Of a DNA stretch of 64,000 nucleotides, positions 17,493-26,696 are shown piece after piece; the first letter of the stretch is position 1; every line of letters begins with the position of its first letter. This stretch comes from Anaeromassilibacillus senegalensis (GTDB lineage Bacteria > Bacillota > Clostridia > Oscillospirales > Acutalibacteraceae), in contig NZ_JAFBIT010000001.1 in the NCBI RefSeq assembly GCF_021531715.1, positions 992,001 to 1,056,000 on the forward strand. The letters run 5' to 3'. A program made the translations under genes and the position numbers. The notes beneath the pieces were generated by a model. It was given only the letters and a program-made list of their open reading frames with translations, made no database searches and was not told the origin of the DNA.

Positions 17493-18209
17493 TTACTCTT
17501 CTTCGTTCTGTTCTTTGTTCTCTTTCTTTCCGTACGCGCGGTCAGCAGCCTCGCGGGCGATGTCGAGCACGGTGTATTCGCGCTGCCCGCTGTTCGGCAG
17601 CACCGGCAGCATCTGATAGACCTCGGCCGCCATACCGCGGCTCCAGAGCATCGGGTCGATACGCATGGAGTAGCCGTGGCCGTTTTCGCACATCCAGTCG
17701 GTCATTTTGGCGCGCGGCAGACCGTACGCCGCAAGCAGCGTCATGATCACGCCGCCGTGCGTGACAAGCACCGCGCTCTCGTCTCCGGTCGTCATCATGT
17801 TGCGCACGAGCATTTCAAAACCCGCACAGACGCGCTGCATGAAGACGATGCTGCTCTCGCCGTTCGGCGGCGCTTCATGACGGCCTCCGTTCATCCACGC
17901 GAGGAACTTCGGGTCGTGCATCAGCTCCTCCGCCTTCTTGTTTTCCCAGTCGCCGAAGTCACACTCGGCAAGCTCCAGAATGACCTCCGGATCAGCGGTC
18001 GGATAGAGCACCTTGAGTGTGTCAACACAGCGCACGCAGGGACTTGCATAGTATTTCACGGCTTCGGGATATTTGCCCTTCCTTTTCAGCTCCAGCAGCG
18101 CCTGCATACCCTCTTGCGCCAAAGGAGACTGTGTGCGGCCGACATAGCGCCCCTCCAAATTGCCCTCGCAGACGCCGTGGCGGATCAAATGAATGGTATA
18201 TGATTTCAT
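17493..18209 (-). CDS. Histidine phosphatase family protein
   Basis: A 238-residue phosphoglycerate-mutase-like phosphatase. Seen: the catalytic LIRHGVCEGN near the N-terminus (phospho-acceptor His), an arginine in YASPCVRCVDT, the acid CDFGDWENKKAEE, and the second histidine in VTHGGVIMTLL. ATG 18209 has AAAGGA seven bases upstream; an ATG two codons earlier is too close to it. It lies seven bases upstream of leuA, in the same transcription unit. The substrate is unknown; candidates include sugar phosphates and cobalamin precursors. Confidence 0.85.
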   Translation of the reverse strand: MKSYTIHLIRHGVCEGNLEGRYVGRTQSPLAQEGMQALLELKRKGKYPEAVKYYASPCVRCVDTLKVLYPTADPEVILELAECDFGDWENKKAEELMHDPKFLAWMNGGRHEAPPNGESSIVFMQRVCAGFEMLVRNMMTTGDESAVLVTHGGVIMTLLAAYGLPRAKMTDWMCENGHGYSMRIDPMLWSRGMAAEVYQMLPVLPNSGQREYTVLDIAREAADRAYGKKENKEQNEEE

Positions 18210-18300
18210 GTACATTTCCTTTCCGGACACAACGCCGGGGCGCTGTGTCCCTTTCACCAAAAAATCGGTGGATTTCAACCGAAAAAAGGTCTTTTATCTG

Positions 18301-18329
18301 TTTACTTCTCGGATAAATTCGTATATAAT
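18301..18329 (+). promoter_or_regulatory. Promoter of XRE-asn-racemase operon
   Basis: TTTACT (18301-18306) and TATAAT (18324-18329) are separated by 17 bases. The expected start is near 18336, leaving a leader of about 36 bases before GTG 18372. Confidence 0.65.
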
Positions 18330-18371
18330 TTACTCAATGTTATTTTTTGCACGCAGGTGGTGAACGGACAG

Positions 18372-19040
18372 GTGAACAATGATTTTCCGCGGATTTTGAC
18401 GCTGCTCCGCAAGGAACAGGGCATTAGCCAGAAGCAGGCTGCCGCAGACCTCGGAATCTCGCAGGCTTTGCTTTCCCATTACGAAAAGGGAATCCGTGAA
18501 TGCGGGCTCGACTTCATCGTCCGTACCGCAGATTATTACGGGGTCTCCTGTGATTATCTGCTCGGCAAAACACCGCTTCGTCAGGGTGAGAAGCTGCACG
18601 TCCCCGAAACGGACGACAGCGACACGCGCGAGGCTGTGCCGAATGTCGATCGAAAAATAATATCCAACTCCATTCATATTGTATTTGGTATTCTCAAAAA
18701 AATCAATAGCAAATCTCTGACGAGGCAGATTACCGTGTATTTGAGCTGTGCGGTTTACAACGCGTTCCGCATGCTGTATACGGCGAATCCGAAAAATCCG
18801 ACCGGCCTTTTCGAGACGAACGGCGGGCTGAGCGAAGCGCTGACGGACGGCCGCATGCAGCTTTCCATGGCCAAGAGCCGGATGCTGCTCTCCGGCGAGA
18901 AGCCTGCGCAGGGCGACGCCATCCGCAGAGACGCGCTGCCGCAGCTCAACAGCGAGTCGCTCTCGATGGAATATCCCGACTGGGCCCCCTCGCTTTTTGC
19001 TCTGATTAAGAATACGGAAAACGAACACAAGACAAACTAA
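18372..19040 (+). CDS. XRE-family transcriptional regulator
   Basis: A 222-residue protein with an N-terminal Cro/CI helix-turn-helix (about residues 5-65: ILTLLRKEQGISQKQAAADLG, ISQALLSHYEKGIREC, DYYGVSCDYLLG). The C-terminal region of about 150 residues has no recognised fold. GTG 18372 was chosen because AGGTGGTGA lies seven bases upstream; two earlier in-frame GTG codons fall within that Shine-Dalgarno. It is the first gene of the operon, 19 bases before asparagine synthase, so it likely controls the cassette and itself. Confidence 0.85.
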   Translation: MNNDFPRILTLLRKEQGISQKQAAADLGISQALLSHYEKGIRECGLDFIVRTADYYGVSCDYLLGKTPLRQGEKLHVPETDDSDTREAVPNVDRKIISNSIHIVFGILKKINSKSLTRQITVYLSCAVYNAFRMLYTANPKNPTGLFETNGGLSEALTDGRMQLSMAKSRMLLSGEKPAQGDAIRRDALPQLNSESLSMEYPDWAPSLFALIKNTENEHKTN

Positions 19041-19059
19041 CACAAAGGAGGCAATTGGC

Positions 19060-20937
19060 ATGTGTGGTTTTGTAGGATATATCGGCGGCGGTGAGACCCA
19101 GACGATGGCGCCGGTGCTACACTCAATGGCAGACCGCATCCGGCATCGCGGTCCCGACGACGCAGACTATTATATGGACGGCGATATCGCGCTCGGTTTC
19201 CGCCGGCTTTCCATCATCGACCTTGCGGGCGGCAGACAGCCGATTCTGAACGAGGATAAGAGCAAGGTGCTGATGTTCAACGGTGAGATTTACAACTTTC
19301 AGACGATCCGCGAGGAGCTGCTGAAGGCCGGTCACGTTTTTACGACCAAGACCGACAGCGAGGTGCTGCTGCACGGCTTTGAGGAATACGGCACAGACCT
19401 TCTGAACAAGCTGCGCGGCATGTTCGCCTTTATCATCTGGGATAAGAACACGAAGACGTTGTTCGGCGCGCGCGATTTCTTCGGCATCAAGCCGTTCTAT
19501 TATACGGAGATGCAGGGTACATTCATGTTCGGCAGTGAGATCAAGAGCTTTGTCGACCACCCGCATTTCAAGAAGGAGCTCAACGAGCGCGCGCTCGAGG
19601 GCTACCTCTCCTTCCAGTATTCCCCGGGTTATGAGACATTCTTCAAGGGCGTTTACAAGCTGCCGCCGGCCCATTACTTCTTCTACAAGGACGGCAAAAT
19701 GGACATTCAGCGCTACTGGATTCCCGAATTCAACGCCGAAGAAGACAAGCCGCTCGAATACTGGGTGGACGAGATTGAAAAGACCTTCGACAACTCCGTC
19801 GAAGCGCACAAGATCGCGGATGTTGAGGTCGGCTCGTTCCTCTCCTCCGGCGTTGATTCCAGCTATGTCGCCTGCTCCGCCGATGTCGACAAGACGTTCA
19901 CCGTCGGCTTTGACAACGGCTCGAAATACAACGAGATCAGCTACGCAAAAGAGCTTTCTGAGATGATCCCGGTCAAGAATTACAGCAAGACCATCACACC
20001 CGAGGAATTCTGGGGCAACTTTGGCAAAATCCAGTACCACATGGACGAGCCGCTCGCCGACCCCTCCGCCGTGGCGCTCTATTTCGTCTGCAACACCGCT
20101 TCGCAGTATCTGAAGGTCGTCATGTCCGGCGAAGGCGCGGACGAAATCTTCGGCGGCTACAACATCTACAAGGAGCCGCTCGCGGTGCCCGCCTACGACA
20201 AAATTCCGTTCCCGATCCGCCGCTTCATCGGCAAGGTCGCGTCGCATCTGCCGAGAAAATCCGGCGTCAATTTCCTGATTCGCCGCGGTATGCGTCTGGA
20301 AGACCGCTTTATCGGCAACGCCTACATGTTCAATGAGGCAGACCGCAAGAAGCTGCTCAAGATCAAGACGGACGCCCCCTCCCCTGCCGAGGTCGTGAAG
20401 CCCTTCTACGATCGTGTGAAGGACAAGGATCCGGTCACGAAGATGCAGTTTGTCGATCTCAACGCGTGGATGGTCGGCGATATTCTGCTCAAGGCGGACA
20501 AGATGAGCATGGCGAATTCGCTTGAGCTGCGCGTGCCATTCCTCGACAAGGAAATCATGGCGCTCGCCCAGCGCATCCCGCTGAAATACCGCGTCAACGC
20601 GGAGAACACGAAGTTTGCCATGCGCAAGGCGGCGCTGCGCCGCATGCCGGAAAAGTGGGCAGGCAAGAAGAAGCTCGGCTTCCCGGTTCCGACGCGCGTT
20701 TGGCTCAAAGAGGACAAATATTACAACATCGTCAAGGAGAAATTCACCGGCGAGGTCGCGCAGAAGTATTTCCACACCGATAAGCTCGTGAAGCTGCTCG
20801 ATGACCACAAGAACGGCAAGGCGGACAACAGCCGCCGCGTGTGGACGGTTTACACCTTCCTCGTCTGGTACGACCAGTTCTTCAACGACGAGATTCTGAA
20901 CAGTTACGTTGAAAAATCCGACGCTAAAACCGCTTGA
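19060..20937 (+). CDS. asnB: Asparagine synthase (glutamine-hydrolysing) family, copy 1
   Basis: A 625-residue enzyme with an N-terminal class II glutaminase domain (nucleophile Cys2 in MCGFVGYI; RHRGPDD; FNGEIYN) and a C-terminal adenylating synthetase domain (PP-loop SGVDSS, residues 263-268; SGEGADEIFGGY). AAAGGAGG precedes the ATG. Besides making Asn, members amidate meso-DAP in the stem peptide (B. subtilis AsnB, C. difficile AsnB) or the D-Asp cross-bridge (L. lactis AsnH). Linkage to an aspartate racemase and an ATP-grasp ligase favours a cell-wall amidation role. That is inference. Confidence 0.88.
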   Translation: MCGFVGYIGGGETQTMAPVLHSMADRIRHRGPDDADYYMDGDIALGFRRLSIIDLAGGRQPILNEDKSKVLMFNGEIYNFQTIREELLKAGHVFTTKTDSEVLLHGFEEYGTDLLNKLRGMFAFIIWDKNTKTLFGARDFFGIKPFYYTEMQGTFMFGSEIKSFVDHPHFKKELNERALEGYLSFQYSPGYETFFKGVYKLPPAHYFFYKDGKMDIQRYWIPEFNAEEDKPLEYWVDEIEKTFDNSVEAHKIADVEVGSFLSSGVDSSYVACSADVDKTFTVGFDNGSKYNEISYAKELSEMIPVKNYSKTITPEEFWGNFGKIQYHMDEPLADPSAVALYFVCNTASQYLKVVMSGEGADEIFGGYNIYKEPLAVPAYDKIPFPIRRFIGKVASHLPRKSGVNFLIRRGMRLEDRFIGNAYMFNEADRKKLLKIKTDAPSPAEVVKPFYDRVKDKDPVTKMQFVDLNAWMVGDILLKADKMSMANSLELRVPFLDKEIMALAQRIPLKYRVNAENTKFAMRKAALRRMPEKWAGKKKLGFPVPTRVWLKEDKYYNIVKEKFTGEVAQKYFHTDKLVKLLDDHKNGKADNSRRVWTVYTFLVWYDQFFNDEILNSYVEKSDAKTA

Positions 20938-20957
20938 AATAAGGAGCTTCCCCGATT

Positions 20958-22199
20958 ATGAATACAGAAGAATTGAGAAAACAGGATTTCCTGCCGGTGC
21001 TGCTCGGCAGCGATATCAATGTATACGGCATGGCGCGCTCGTTCCACGAGGCGTACGGCTATAAGAGCGTCGCCGTCGGCAAGGGCATTCTGCCCGCCGT
21101 CATGAACAGCAAGATCGTCGAGGTGCAGCAGGTGGAGCCGCGTCTCGAGGAGGACGAGGTCTTCGTCCAAACGCTCACGGAATTTGCGAAGCGCTACGCG
21201 GGTATGCGGCTGCTGCTCGTTCCCTGCGGCGACAACTACATCAAGATGCTCGTGCGCAATCAGGACGAGCTGCGCGGCATCTACGAATTCGAGTGCATCA
21301 GCGAAGAGCTTCTGATGCGTCTCTCCATCAAGGAGAGCTTCTATAAGGTCTGTGAGGAGCACGGCTTCTCGTTCCCGAAGACGACGACCTGCTCCTTTGA
21401 AAACTACAAAACAGTCGAGCTGCCGTTCGATTTTCCGGTCATCATCAAGCCGTCGAACAGCGTCGCATACTGGAACTGCAAGTTCCCGCACAAGAAAAAG
21501 GTGTTCGTCGCGAACACGAAAGAAGAATACGACGCAATTCTCGACGCGATTTACGGCTCCTCCTACAAGGATCACCTGATTCTGCAGGAATACATTCCGG
21601 GCGACGATTCCAGAATGCGCGTGATGAACTGCTACTGCGGCAAGGACAAGAAGGTGAAGCTCATCGCGCTGGGCAACGCCGTGCTCGAGGAGCACTCCCC
21701 GGAGGGCATCGGCAGCTACGCGGCCATCATCAACGGTTTTGATGAGAAGCTGAACGAGCAGATGAAGAATTTCCTCGAGGGCATCGGCTACGTTGGCTTT
21801 GCGAACTTTGATATGAAGTATGACGAGCGCGACGGCAAGTACAAGCTCTTCGAGATGAACCTGCGTCAGGGACGCAGCAGCTATTTTGTTACGGCGGCGG
21901 GCTACAACCTCGCGAAGTGGCTCGCGGACGACGTGATCTATAACAAGCCGATGGATCTCACGGTCGCAACGAACAAGGTGCTCTACACGATCATCCCGAC
22001 AAAGATCATTTTCGACTACTGCCCGGACGAAGCCGTCAAGGCTGAGGCGAAGCGCCTGATCGACGAGGGCAAGGTCGTGAACTCGTATTACTATAAAAAT
22101 GACCGCAGCCTCAAGCGCTGGCTGATGTTCAAGCGCAACCAGTACAACTATTTTGAAAAGTACAAGCGCTATTTTAACAACAAAGGACTGCACGACTGA
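20958..22199 (+). CDS. ATP-grasp carboxylate-amine ligase, D-aspartate ligase-like
   Basis: A 413-residue ATP-grasp protein. Seen: an N-terminal Rossmann-like domain (LPVLLGSDINVYGMARSFHE), an ATP-binding lid strand PVIIKPSNSVAYW, the LQEYIPGDDS hinge, and metal/ATP site residues in LFEMNLRQGRSSY. The opening and length resemble AslA/Aslfm, which adds D-Asp to the stem-peptide lysine side chain in Enterococcus faecium and Lactococcus. The adjacent aspartate racemase, overlapping by one base, supports this. An unrelated D-amino-acid peptide ligase is the main alternative. It is cytoplasmic, with no membrane segments. Confidence 0.72.
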   Translation: MNTEELRKQDFLPVLLGSDINVYGMARSFHEAYGYKSVAVGKGILPAVMNSKIVEVQQVEPRLEEDEVFVQTLTEFAKRYAGMRLLLVPCGDNYIKMLVRNQDELRGIYEFECISEELLMRLSIKESFYKVCEEHGFSFPKTTTCSFENYKTVELPFDFPVIIKPSNSVAYWNCKFPHKKKVFVANTKEEYDAILDAIYGSSYKDHLILQEYIPGDDSRMRVMNCYCGKDKKVKLIALGNAVLEEHSPEGIGSYAAIINGFDEKLNEQMKNFLEGIGYVGFANFDMKYDERDGKYKLFEMNLRQGRSSYFVTAAGYNLAKWLADDVIYNKPMDLTVATNKVLYTIIPTKIIFDYCPDEAVKAEAKRLIDEGKVVNSYYYKNDRSLKRWLMFKRNQYNYFEKYKRYFNNKGLHD

Positions 22200-22915
22200 T
22201 GAACAGTTTTGGTATTATCGGCGGCCTCGGTCCGATGGCAACGGCGTATCTGCTCGAGCTCATCATCGATATGACAGACGCCAAAACCGATCAGGAACAC
22301 CTCGACGCGATCATTTTCAACCGCCCGAGTGTGCCGGACAGAACCGCTTACATTCTCGACCACTCGAAGCCCTCCCCGGTGCCTCCGATGATCGACATGG
22401 CAAAGAAGCTCGAAGCGCTCGGCGTCTGCGCCATCGGCACGCCGTGCGTGACGGCGCACAGCTTCCACGAGGAGCTGCAGCGCAGCGTGAATGTGCCGTT
22501 CATCAACATGGTGCAGGAGACCGCCGCATATCTCAAGAATGCGGGCTGCAAAAAGGCGGGCATCATGGCGACGACCGGGACGGTACATAACGGACTGTTC
22601 CAGCGCGCGCTTTCGGAGATCGGCCTTTCCTATGCCCTGCCGGACGACGCGATGCAGCAGTACGTGATGTCGCTGATTTACGACTGCGTGAAAGCCGGCG
22701 AGCCTGCGGATATGGAGAAGTTCCGCACCGTTTCCGACGCGCTGCGCAAAGAGGGCTGCGACGCGATCATTCTTGGCTGCACGGAGCTTTCGATCATCAA
22801 GCGTGACAATGCGATCGGCAGCGGCTATCTCGACGCGCTGGAAGTGCTCGCGCACGCGGCAATTCTCGCCTGCGGCAAGAAAATCAAACCGAAATACATT
22901 TCCCTGCTCAACTAA
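22199..22915 (+). CDS. Aspartate racemase
   Basis: A 238-residue PLP-independent Asp/Glu racemase. Seen: FGIIGGLGPMAT at the N-terminus, the substrate-binding NRPSVPDRTAYI, and the two catalytic cysteines in GTPCVTAHS (Cys83) and LGCTELS (Cys194). The PDRT segment favours aspartate over glutamate. The ATG overlaps the ligase stop (TGATG), so translation is coupled and equimolar supply of D-Asp to the ligase is plausible. RacD next to AslA is the known arrangement in lactic acid bacteria. Confidence 0.87.
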   Translation: MNSFGIIGGLGPMATAYLLELIIDMTDAKTDQEHLDAIIFNRPSVPDRTAYILDHSKPSPVPPMIDMAKKLEALGVCAIGTPCVTAHSFHEELQRSVNVPFINMVQETAAYLKNAGCKKAGIMATTGTVHNGLFQRALSEIGLSYALPDDAMQQYVMSLIYDCVKAGEPADMEKFRTVSDALRKEGCDAIILGCTELSIIKRDNAIGSGYLDALEVLAHAAILACGKKIKPKYISLLN

Positions 22916-22935
22916 ACCCCAAAGGAGGCACCCGT

Positions 22936-24783
22936 ATGTGCGGCTTTGCTGGCTATATCAACAACTACGCCACATTCGATAAAGTGGCGGTCATCCACGC
23001 GATGGCGGACAGAATCAAGCACCGCGGTCCGGATGACGCGCACTACTATGTGGACGACGACATTTCGCTCGGCTTCCGCCGGCTTTCGATTATTGACCTG
23101 GAGGGCGGCAGACAGCCGATCCTGAACGAGGACGGCAAGCTGGTTCTGCTCTTCAACGGCGAAATCTATAACTACCAGAGCATCCGTGAGGACCTGCTGA
23201 AGGCCGGTCACGTCTTTACGACAAAGACCGACAGCGAGGTCATTCTGCACGGCTATGAGGAATACGGCAAGAAGATTCTCGACCGCCTGCGCGGCATGTT
23301 CGCCTTTATCATCTGGAACAAGGAGACGAAGGAGCTGTTCGGCGCGCGCGACATCTTCGGCATCAAGCCGTTTTACTACTACCAGAAAAACGGCGAGTTC
23401 CTGTTCGGCAGCGAGATCAAGAGCTTTCTCTCCCACCCGAAATTTGAGAAAGAGCTCGACGAGGACATGATCCCGCTCTACCTCTCCTACGAGTATATTC
23501 CGGACGAGCGCACGATCTTCAAGAATGTCTTCAAGCTCCCCGGCGCGCATTGCTTCACCTACAAGGACGGCAAGCTGAACGTGGAGCGCTATTACCGCAT
23601 CGAGTACAACATTGAGGACGACAAGACACTCGATTACTGGGAGGACGCGATTACGAAGGAGTTCACCGAATCGGTCGCGATGCATCAGATTTCCGACGTA
23701 GAGGTCGGCTGCTTCCTCTCCTCAGGCGTCGACTCCAGCTATGTCGTCAAGGAGATCTCCAAGGGCACGAAGAAGGTCAAGACCTTCTCGGTCGGCTACG
23801 AGGAGGAAAAATACAGTGAGCTGCCGTATGCGCAGGACTTCTCGAGCGTTGTCGGCGTGCCGAACATCGCCAATAAGGTTTCGGCGGATGAATTCTTTGA
23901 GGCCGTGCCGGAGATCCAGTATTATATGGATGAGCCGCTGCCCAACCCCTCTGAGATCCCGCTGTACTTCCTCGCGAAGAATGCACGTAAATATGTGAAA
24001 GTCGTACTTTCCGGCGAGGGCGCCGACGAGCTCTTCGGCGGCTACCCGATGTACCTCGCAGGCGGTCATTTCGACCACTACGCCCACAAGGTACCGCGCC
24101 CGGTGCGCAAGGCACTTGGCACGCTCGCCAAGCACGCCCCGAACTTCAAGGGCAAGAATTTCCTTGTGCGCGGCTCGATGGAGCCGTACCAGCGTTTTAT
24201 GCGCGCGAATTACGTCTTCCAGAGCGCGGAGCGCCAGAAATATCTCAAGCGCCCGATCGCGACGAAGCTGCCCGAGGAATATAGCAAGCGCTATTTCGAC
24301 GAGGTGCCGAACCTCGACGAGCCGACCCAGCTCCAGTATGTCGACATGCACACGTGGATGATCTACGACATCCTGCTGAAGGCCGACCGCATGAGCATGG
24401 CAAATTCACTCGAGCTGCGCGTGCCGTTCCTCGATAAGAAAATGCTTGAGCTTTCCACGCGCATCCCCTCCCGCTTCCGCGCAGCGAACGAGACAACGAA
24501 GATCGCGTTGCGCAGCGCGGCGATCAAGCAGCTCCCCGAGCGCACGGCAAACAAGAAGAAGCTCGGCTTCCCGGTTCCGCTAAATGACTGGCTGCGCGAG
24601 GACAAGTACTACAACATGGTGAAGAAGGCGTTCCAGAGCGACATCGCCGAAAAGTTCTTCGTCACCGACGAGCTGATGCGCCTGCTCGACGACCACAAGA
24701 GCGGCAAGGCGCTCAACATGCAGAAGATCTGGTCGTTCTACACCTTTATCCTCTGGTACGAGCAGTTCTTTGTTCTGAATTGA
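22936..24783 (+). CDS. asnB: Asparagine synthase family, copy 2
   Basis: A 615-residue paralogue of the gene at 19060, with the same layout: Cys2 glutaminase (MCGFAGYI), RHRGPDD-type segment KHRGPDD, PP-loop SGVDSS at exactly the same position (263-268), and SGEGADELFGGY. The two share long identical stretches such as KKKLGFPVP and MSMANSLELRVPFLDK, pointing to duplication. A strong AAAGGAGG precedes the ATG 20 bases after the racemase stop. It is last in the operon. Two copies in one transcript suggest two different amide acceptors. The substrates are inference. Confidence 0.88.
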   Translation: MCGFAGYINNYATFDKVAVIHAMADRIKHRGPDDAHYYVDDDISLGFRRLSIIDLEGGRQPILNEDGKLVLLFNGEIYNYQSIREDLLKAGHVFTTKTDSEVILHGYEEYGKKILDRLRGMFAFIIWNKETKELFGARDIFGIKPFYYYQKNGEFLFGSEIKSFLSHPKFEKELDEDMIPLYLSYEYIPDERTIFKNVFKLPGAHCFTYKDGKLNVERYYRIEYNIEDDKTLDYWEDAITKEFTESVAMHQISDVEVGCFLSSGVDSSYVVKEISKGTKKVKTFSVGYEEEKYSELPYAQDFSSVVGVPNIANKVSADEFFEAVPEIQYYMDEPLPNPSEIPLYFLAKNARKYVKVVLSGEGADELFGGYPMYLAGGHFDHYAHKVPRPVRKALGTLAKHAPNFKGKNFLVRGSMEPYQRFMRANYVFQSAERQKYLKRPIATKLPEEYSKRYFDEVPNLDEPTQLQYVDMHTWMIYDILLKADRMSMANSLELRVPFLDKKMLELSTRIPSRFRAANETTKIALRSAAIKQLPERTANKKKLGFPVPLNDWLREDKYYNMVKKAFQSDIAEKFFVTDELMRLLDDHKSGKALNMQKIWSFYTFILWYEQFFVLN

Positions 24784-24809
24784 GCGAAAAGAACTTCAAA
24801 GGCAATAAA

Positions 24810-24857
24810 AACGCACCCCGTTTACCGGATTAAGCCTACCGGTAAACGGGGTGCGTT
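24810..24857. terminator. Long bidirectional terminator
   Basis: Perfect 19-base arms 24810-24828 (AACGCACCCCGTTTACCGG) and 24839-24857. On the minus strand it is followed by TTTTTATTG, so it ends fucI as well as the plus-strand asparagine synthase operon. Confidence 0.9.
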
Positions 24858-24871
24858 GGATTTATCTGTAA

Positions 24872-26656
24872 TTACTTATAGAGCGGGCCGTAGTACTTGC
24901 AGGCGGCGTAGTCTGCAGCCTGTGCATCCTGCGTGCCGAAGCTCGCCCATGCGTGCGGGCGGTACACCTTCTCCGCCGGGACGTTGTGCATCGTCACCGG
25001 AATGCGCAGCATGCTGGCAAGCGTGATGAGGTCCGCGCCCACGTGGCCGTACACGGTCACGCCGTGGTTCGCGCCCCAGTTTGCCATGACGCTGTACACG
25101 TCTGTGAATGCACCCTCGCCCGTTAGACGCGGTGCAAACCACGTCGTTGGCCATGTGCGGTCGGTGCGCACGTCAATGGTGTTGTGGATCTCGTCCGGCA
25201 GATTTGCCGTCCAACCCTCGGCAATCTGGAGAACCGGGCCGATGCCGTCGACAATGTTGTAGCGCAGCATCGTAACCGGCATCTCCGCCTTGCAGCGGAA
25301 GTGGCTCGAGAATCCGCCGCCGCGGAAATACTCGAAGTTCGCGCGGCACCAGTCGGTCGCCTCGATGCAGGCCTCGATATCCGCATTCTGCATCTCCCAG
25401 AAGGGCTTCATGACGGAATTGCCGGCATCGTCTTTGCACGCGCCGCTGCCGTCCAGCGCCGTTGCGCCGGAATTGATCAGGTGGATAAAGCCGTCCTTCG
25501 CCACGCCCTCGGGCCGCTTGCCCGTCACGCGCTCGCAGGCCTCGGGGCTCCAATACGTGCGTACGTCGTGGAAACAGGGCGCTGTATTCGAGACGAGCGT
25601 GCCCAGCAGCATCGAAACACCGTTGCAGGTGTCGTTCTCGGTGGCAAACGGCGTCGGCATCTTCGGGCCGTTCCAGTCAAAGGTGCTTGCAAGAATCGCC
25701 TCGCTGAAGTCCGCGTTCGGCAGCCAGTCGGTCCACTGACGCTGTCCCTGGAAGCCGCCCGCGACCGCGTTGCGGCCGAGCGCTTCCTCGTGCCAGCCGA
25801 GCTCGTCGAGCTTCGGATTGCCGTACAGGATATCGCGCATGACCATTGTCATCTTCGTGACAAACTCCCAGTCCTTGTCGGCGGGCACAACCTTCGACTT
25901 CGTGATAACATCCGGCAAATCCTTGCCCGCGTTGCAGTCAAAGCCTTCCTTGCAGTTCGCCTTGACCCAAGCGAGCGCCTGCTCGTACTCGTCCGCATCA
26001 TAGATGCCCAGCGTGATGCGGCGCAGGATCTCGGTCATATCCACCCATTCGGCGCGCATGCCGAAATACTTCTGGAACACCTCCGCATCGCAGAAGCTGC
26101 CCGCAATGCCCATCGCGACGCCGCCCAGATTCACATACGCCTTGTTCTTCATCCAGCCCACGGCTACGGCGCAGCGCGCAAAGCGCAGGATCTTCTCCGC
26201 CACATCGGCCGGGATTGTGGTGTCGGTGATGTCCTGCACATCATGCCCGTAGATGGAGAACGCAGGCAGGCCGCGCTGTGCATGCGCCGCCAGAACCGCT
26301 GCCAGATACACCGCGCCCGGACGCTCGGTGCCGTTAAAGCCCCACACGGCCTTGATGGTCTTGGGGTCCATATCGAAGGTTTCCGAACCGTAGCACCAGC
26401 AGGGTGTGACAGACAGCGTCGCGACGACGTTCTCCGTGCTGAACTGCTCAGCCACGCGCGCAGCCTCCGCGCCGCCGCCGATTGTGGTGCAGCCGACGAC
26501 ACACTCGACGGGCTTACCGTCCGGGTAGCGCAGCGTCTCGCTGATGAGCTTCGCGGCATTGTTCGCCATGGTCATGGTCTGGACTTCCAGACCTTCTCGA
26601 ATACCGCCCCAACGGCCGTCGATGACCGGGCGGATGCCAATTTTAGGATACAGCAT
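24872..26656 (-). CDS. fucI: L-fucose isomerase
   Basis: A 594-residue cytoplasmic aldose-ketose isomerase converting L-fucose to L-fuculose (also D-arabinose to D-ribulose) with a manganese ion. Seen: [19 protein letters not shown] at the N-terminus, [25 protein letters not shown], a central [12 protein letters not shown], and the C-terminal [13 protein letters not shown] with metal-site residues. The length matches FucI. GAGGAG lies upstream of the ATG. It follows fucA by 40 bases. No fuculokinase, permease or fucosidase is encoded in the window. Confidence 0.95.
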   Translation of the reverse strand: MLYPKIGIRPVIDGRWGGIREGLEVQTMTMANNAAKLISETLRYPDGKPVECVVGCTTIGGGAEAARVAEQFSTENVVATLSVTPCWCYGSETFDMDPKTIKAVWGFNGTERPGAVYLAAVLAAHAQRGLPAFSIYGHDVQDITDTTIPADVAEKILRFARCAVAVGWMKNKAYVNLGGVAMGIAGSFCDAEVFQKYFGMRAEWVDMTEILRRITLGIYDADEYEQALAWVKANCKEGFDCNAGKDLPDVITKSKVVPADKDWEFVTKMTMVMRDILYGNPKLDELGWHEEALGRNAVAGGFQGQRQWTDWLPNADFSEAILASTFDWNGPKMPTPFATENDTCNGVSMLLGTLVSNTAPCFHDVRTYWSPEACERVTGKRPEGVAKDGFIHLINSGATALDGSGACKDDAGNSVMKPFWEMQNADIEACIEATDWCRANFEYFRGGGFSSHFRCKAEMPVTMLRYNIVDGIGPVLQIAEGWTANLPDEIHNTIDVRTDRTWPTTWFAPRLTGEGAFTDVYSVMANWGANHGVTVYGHVGADLITLASMLRIPVTMHNVPAEKVYRPHAWASFGTQDAQAADYAACKYYGPLYK

Positions 26657-26696
26657 AACTTTAACTCCTCTTTTTGAATGTATTGGTTTGTTGGGA

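Noticed and set aside
18265-18282. Small hairpin TCGGT/ACCGA with T run on the minus strand in the leader of the histidine phosphatase, considered as an attenuator.
   Set aside because: The stem is only five base pairs and no alternative structure was seen, so it is too weak to call.
19123-20808. A 561-codon minus-strand frame antisense to the first asparagine synthase; a similar one lies opposite fucI (25184-26677).
   Set aside because: The composition is that of an antisense shadow, and the sense genes have all catalytic motifs.
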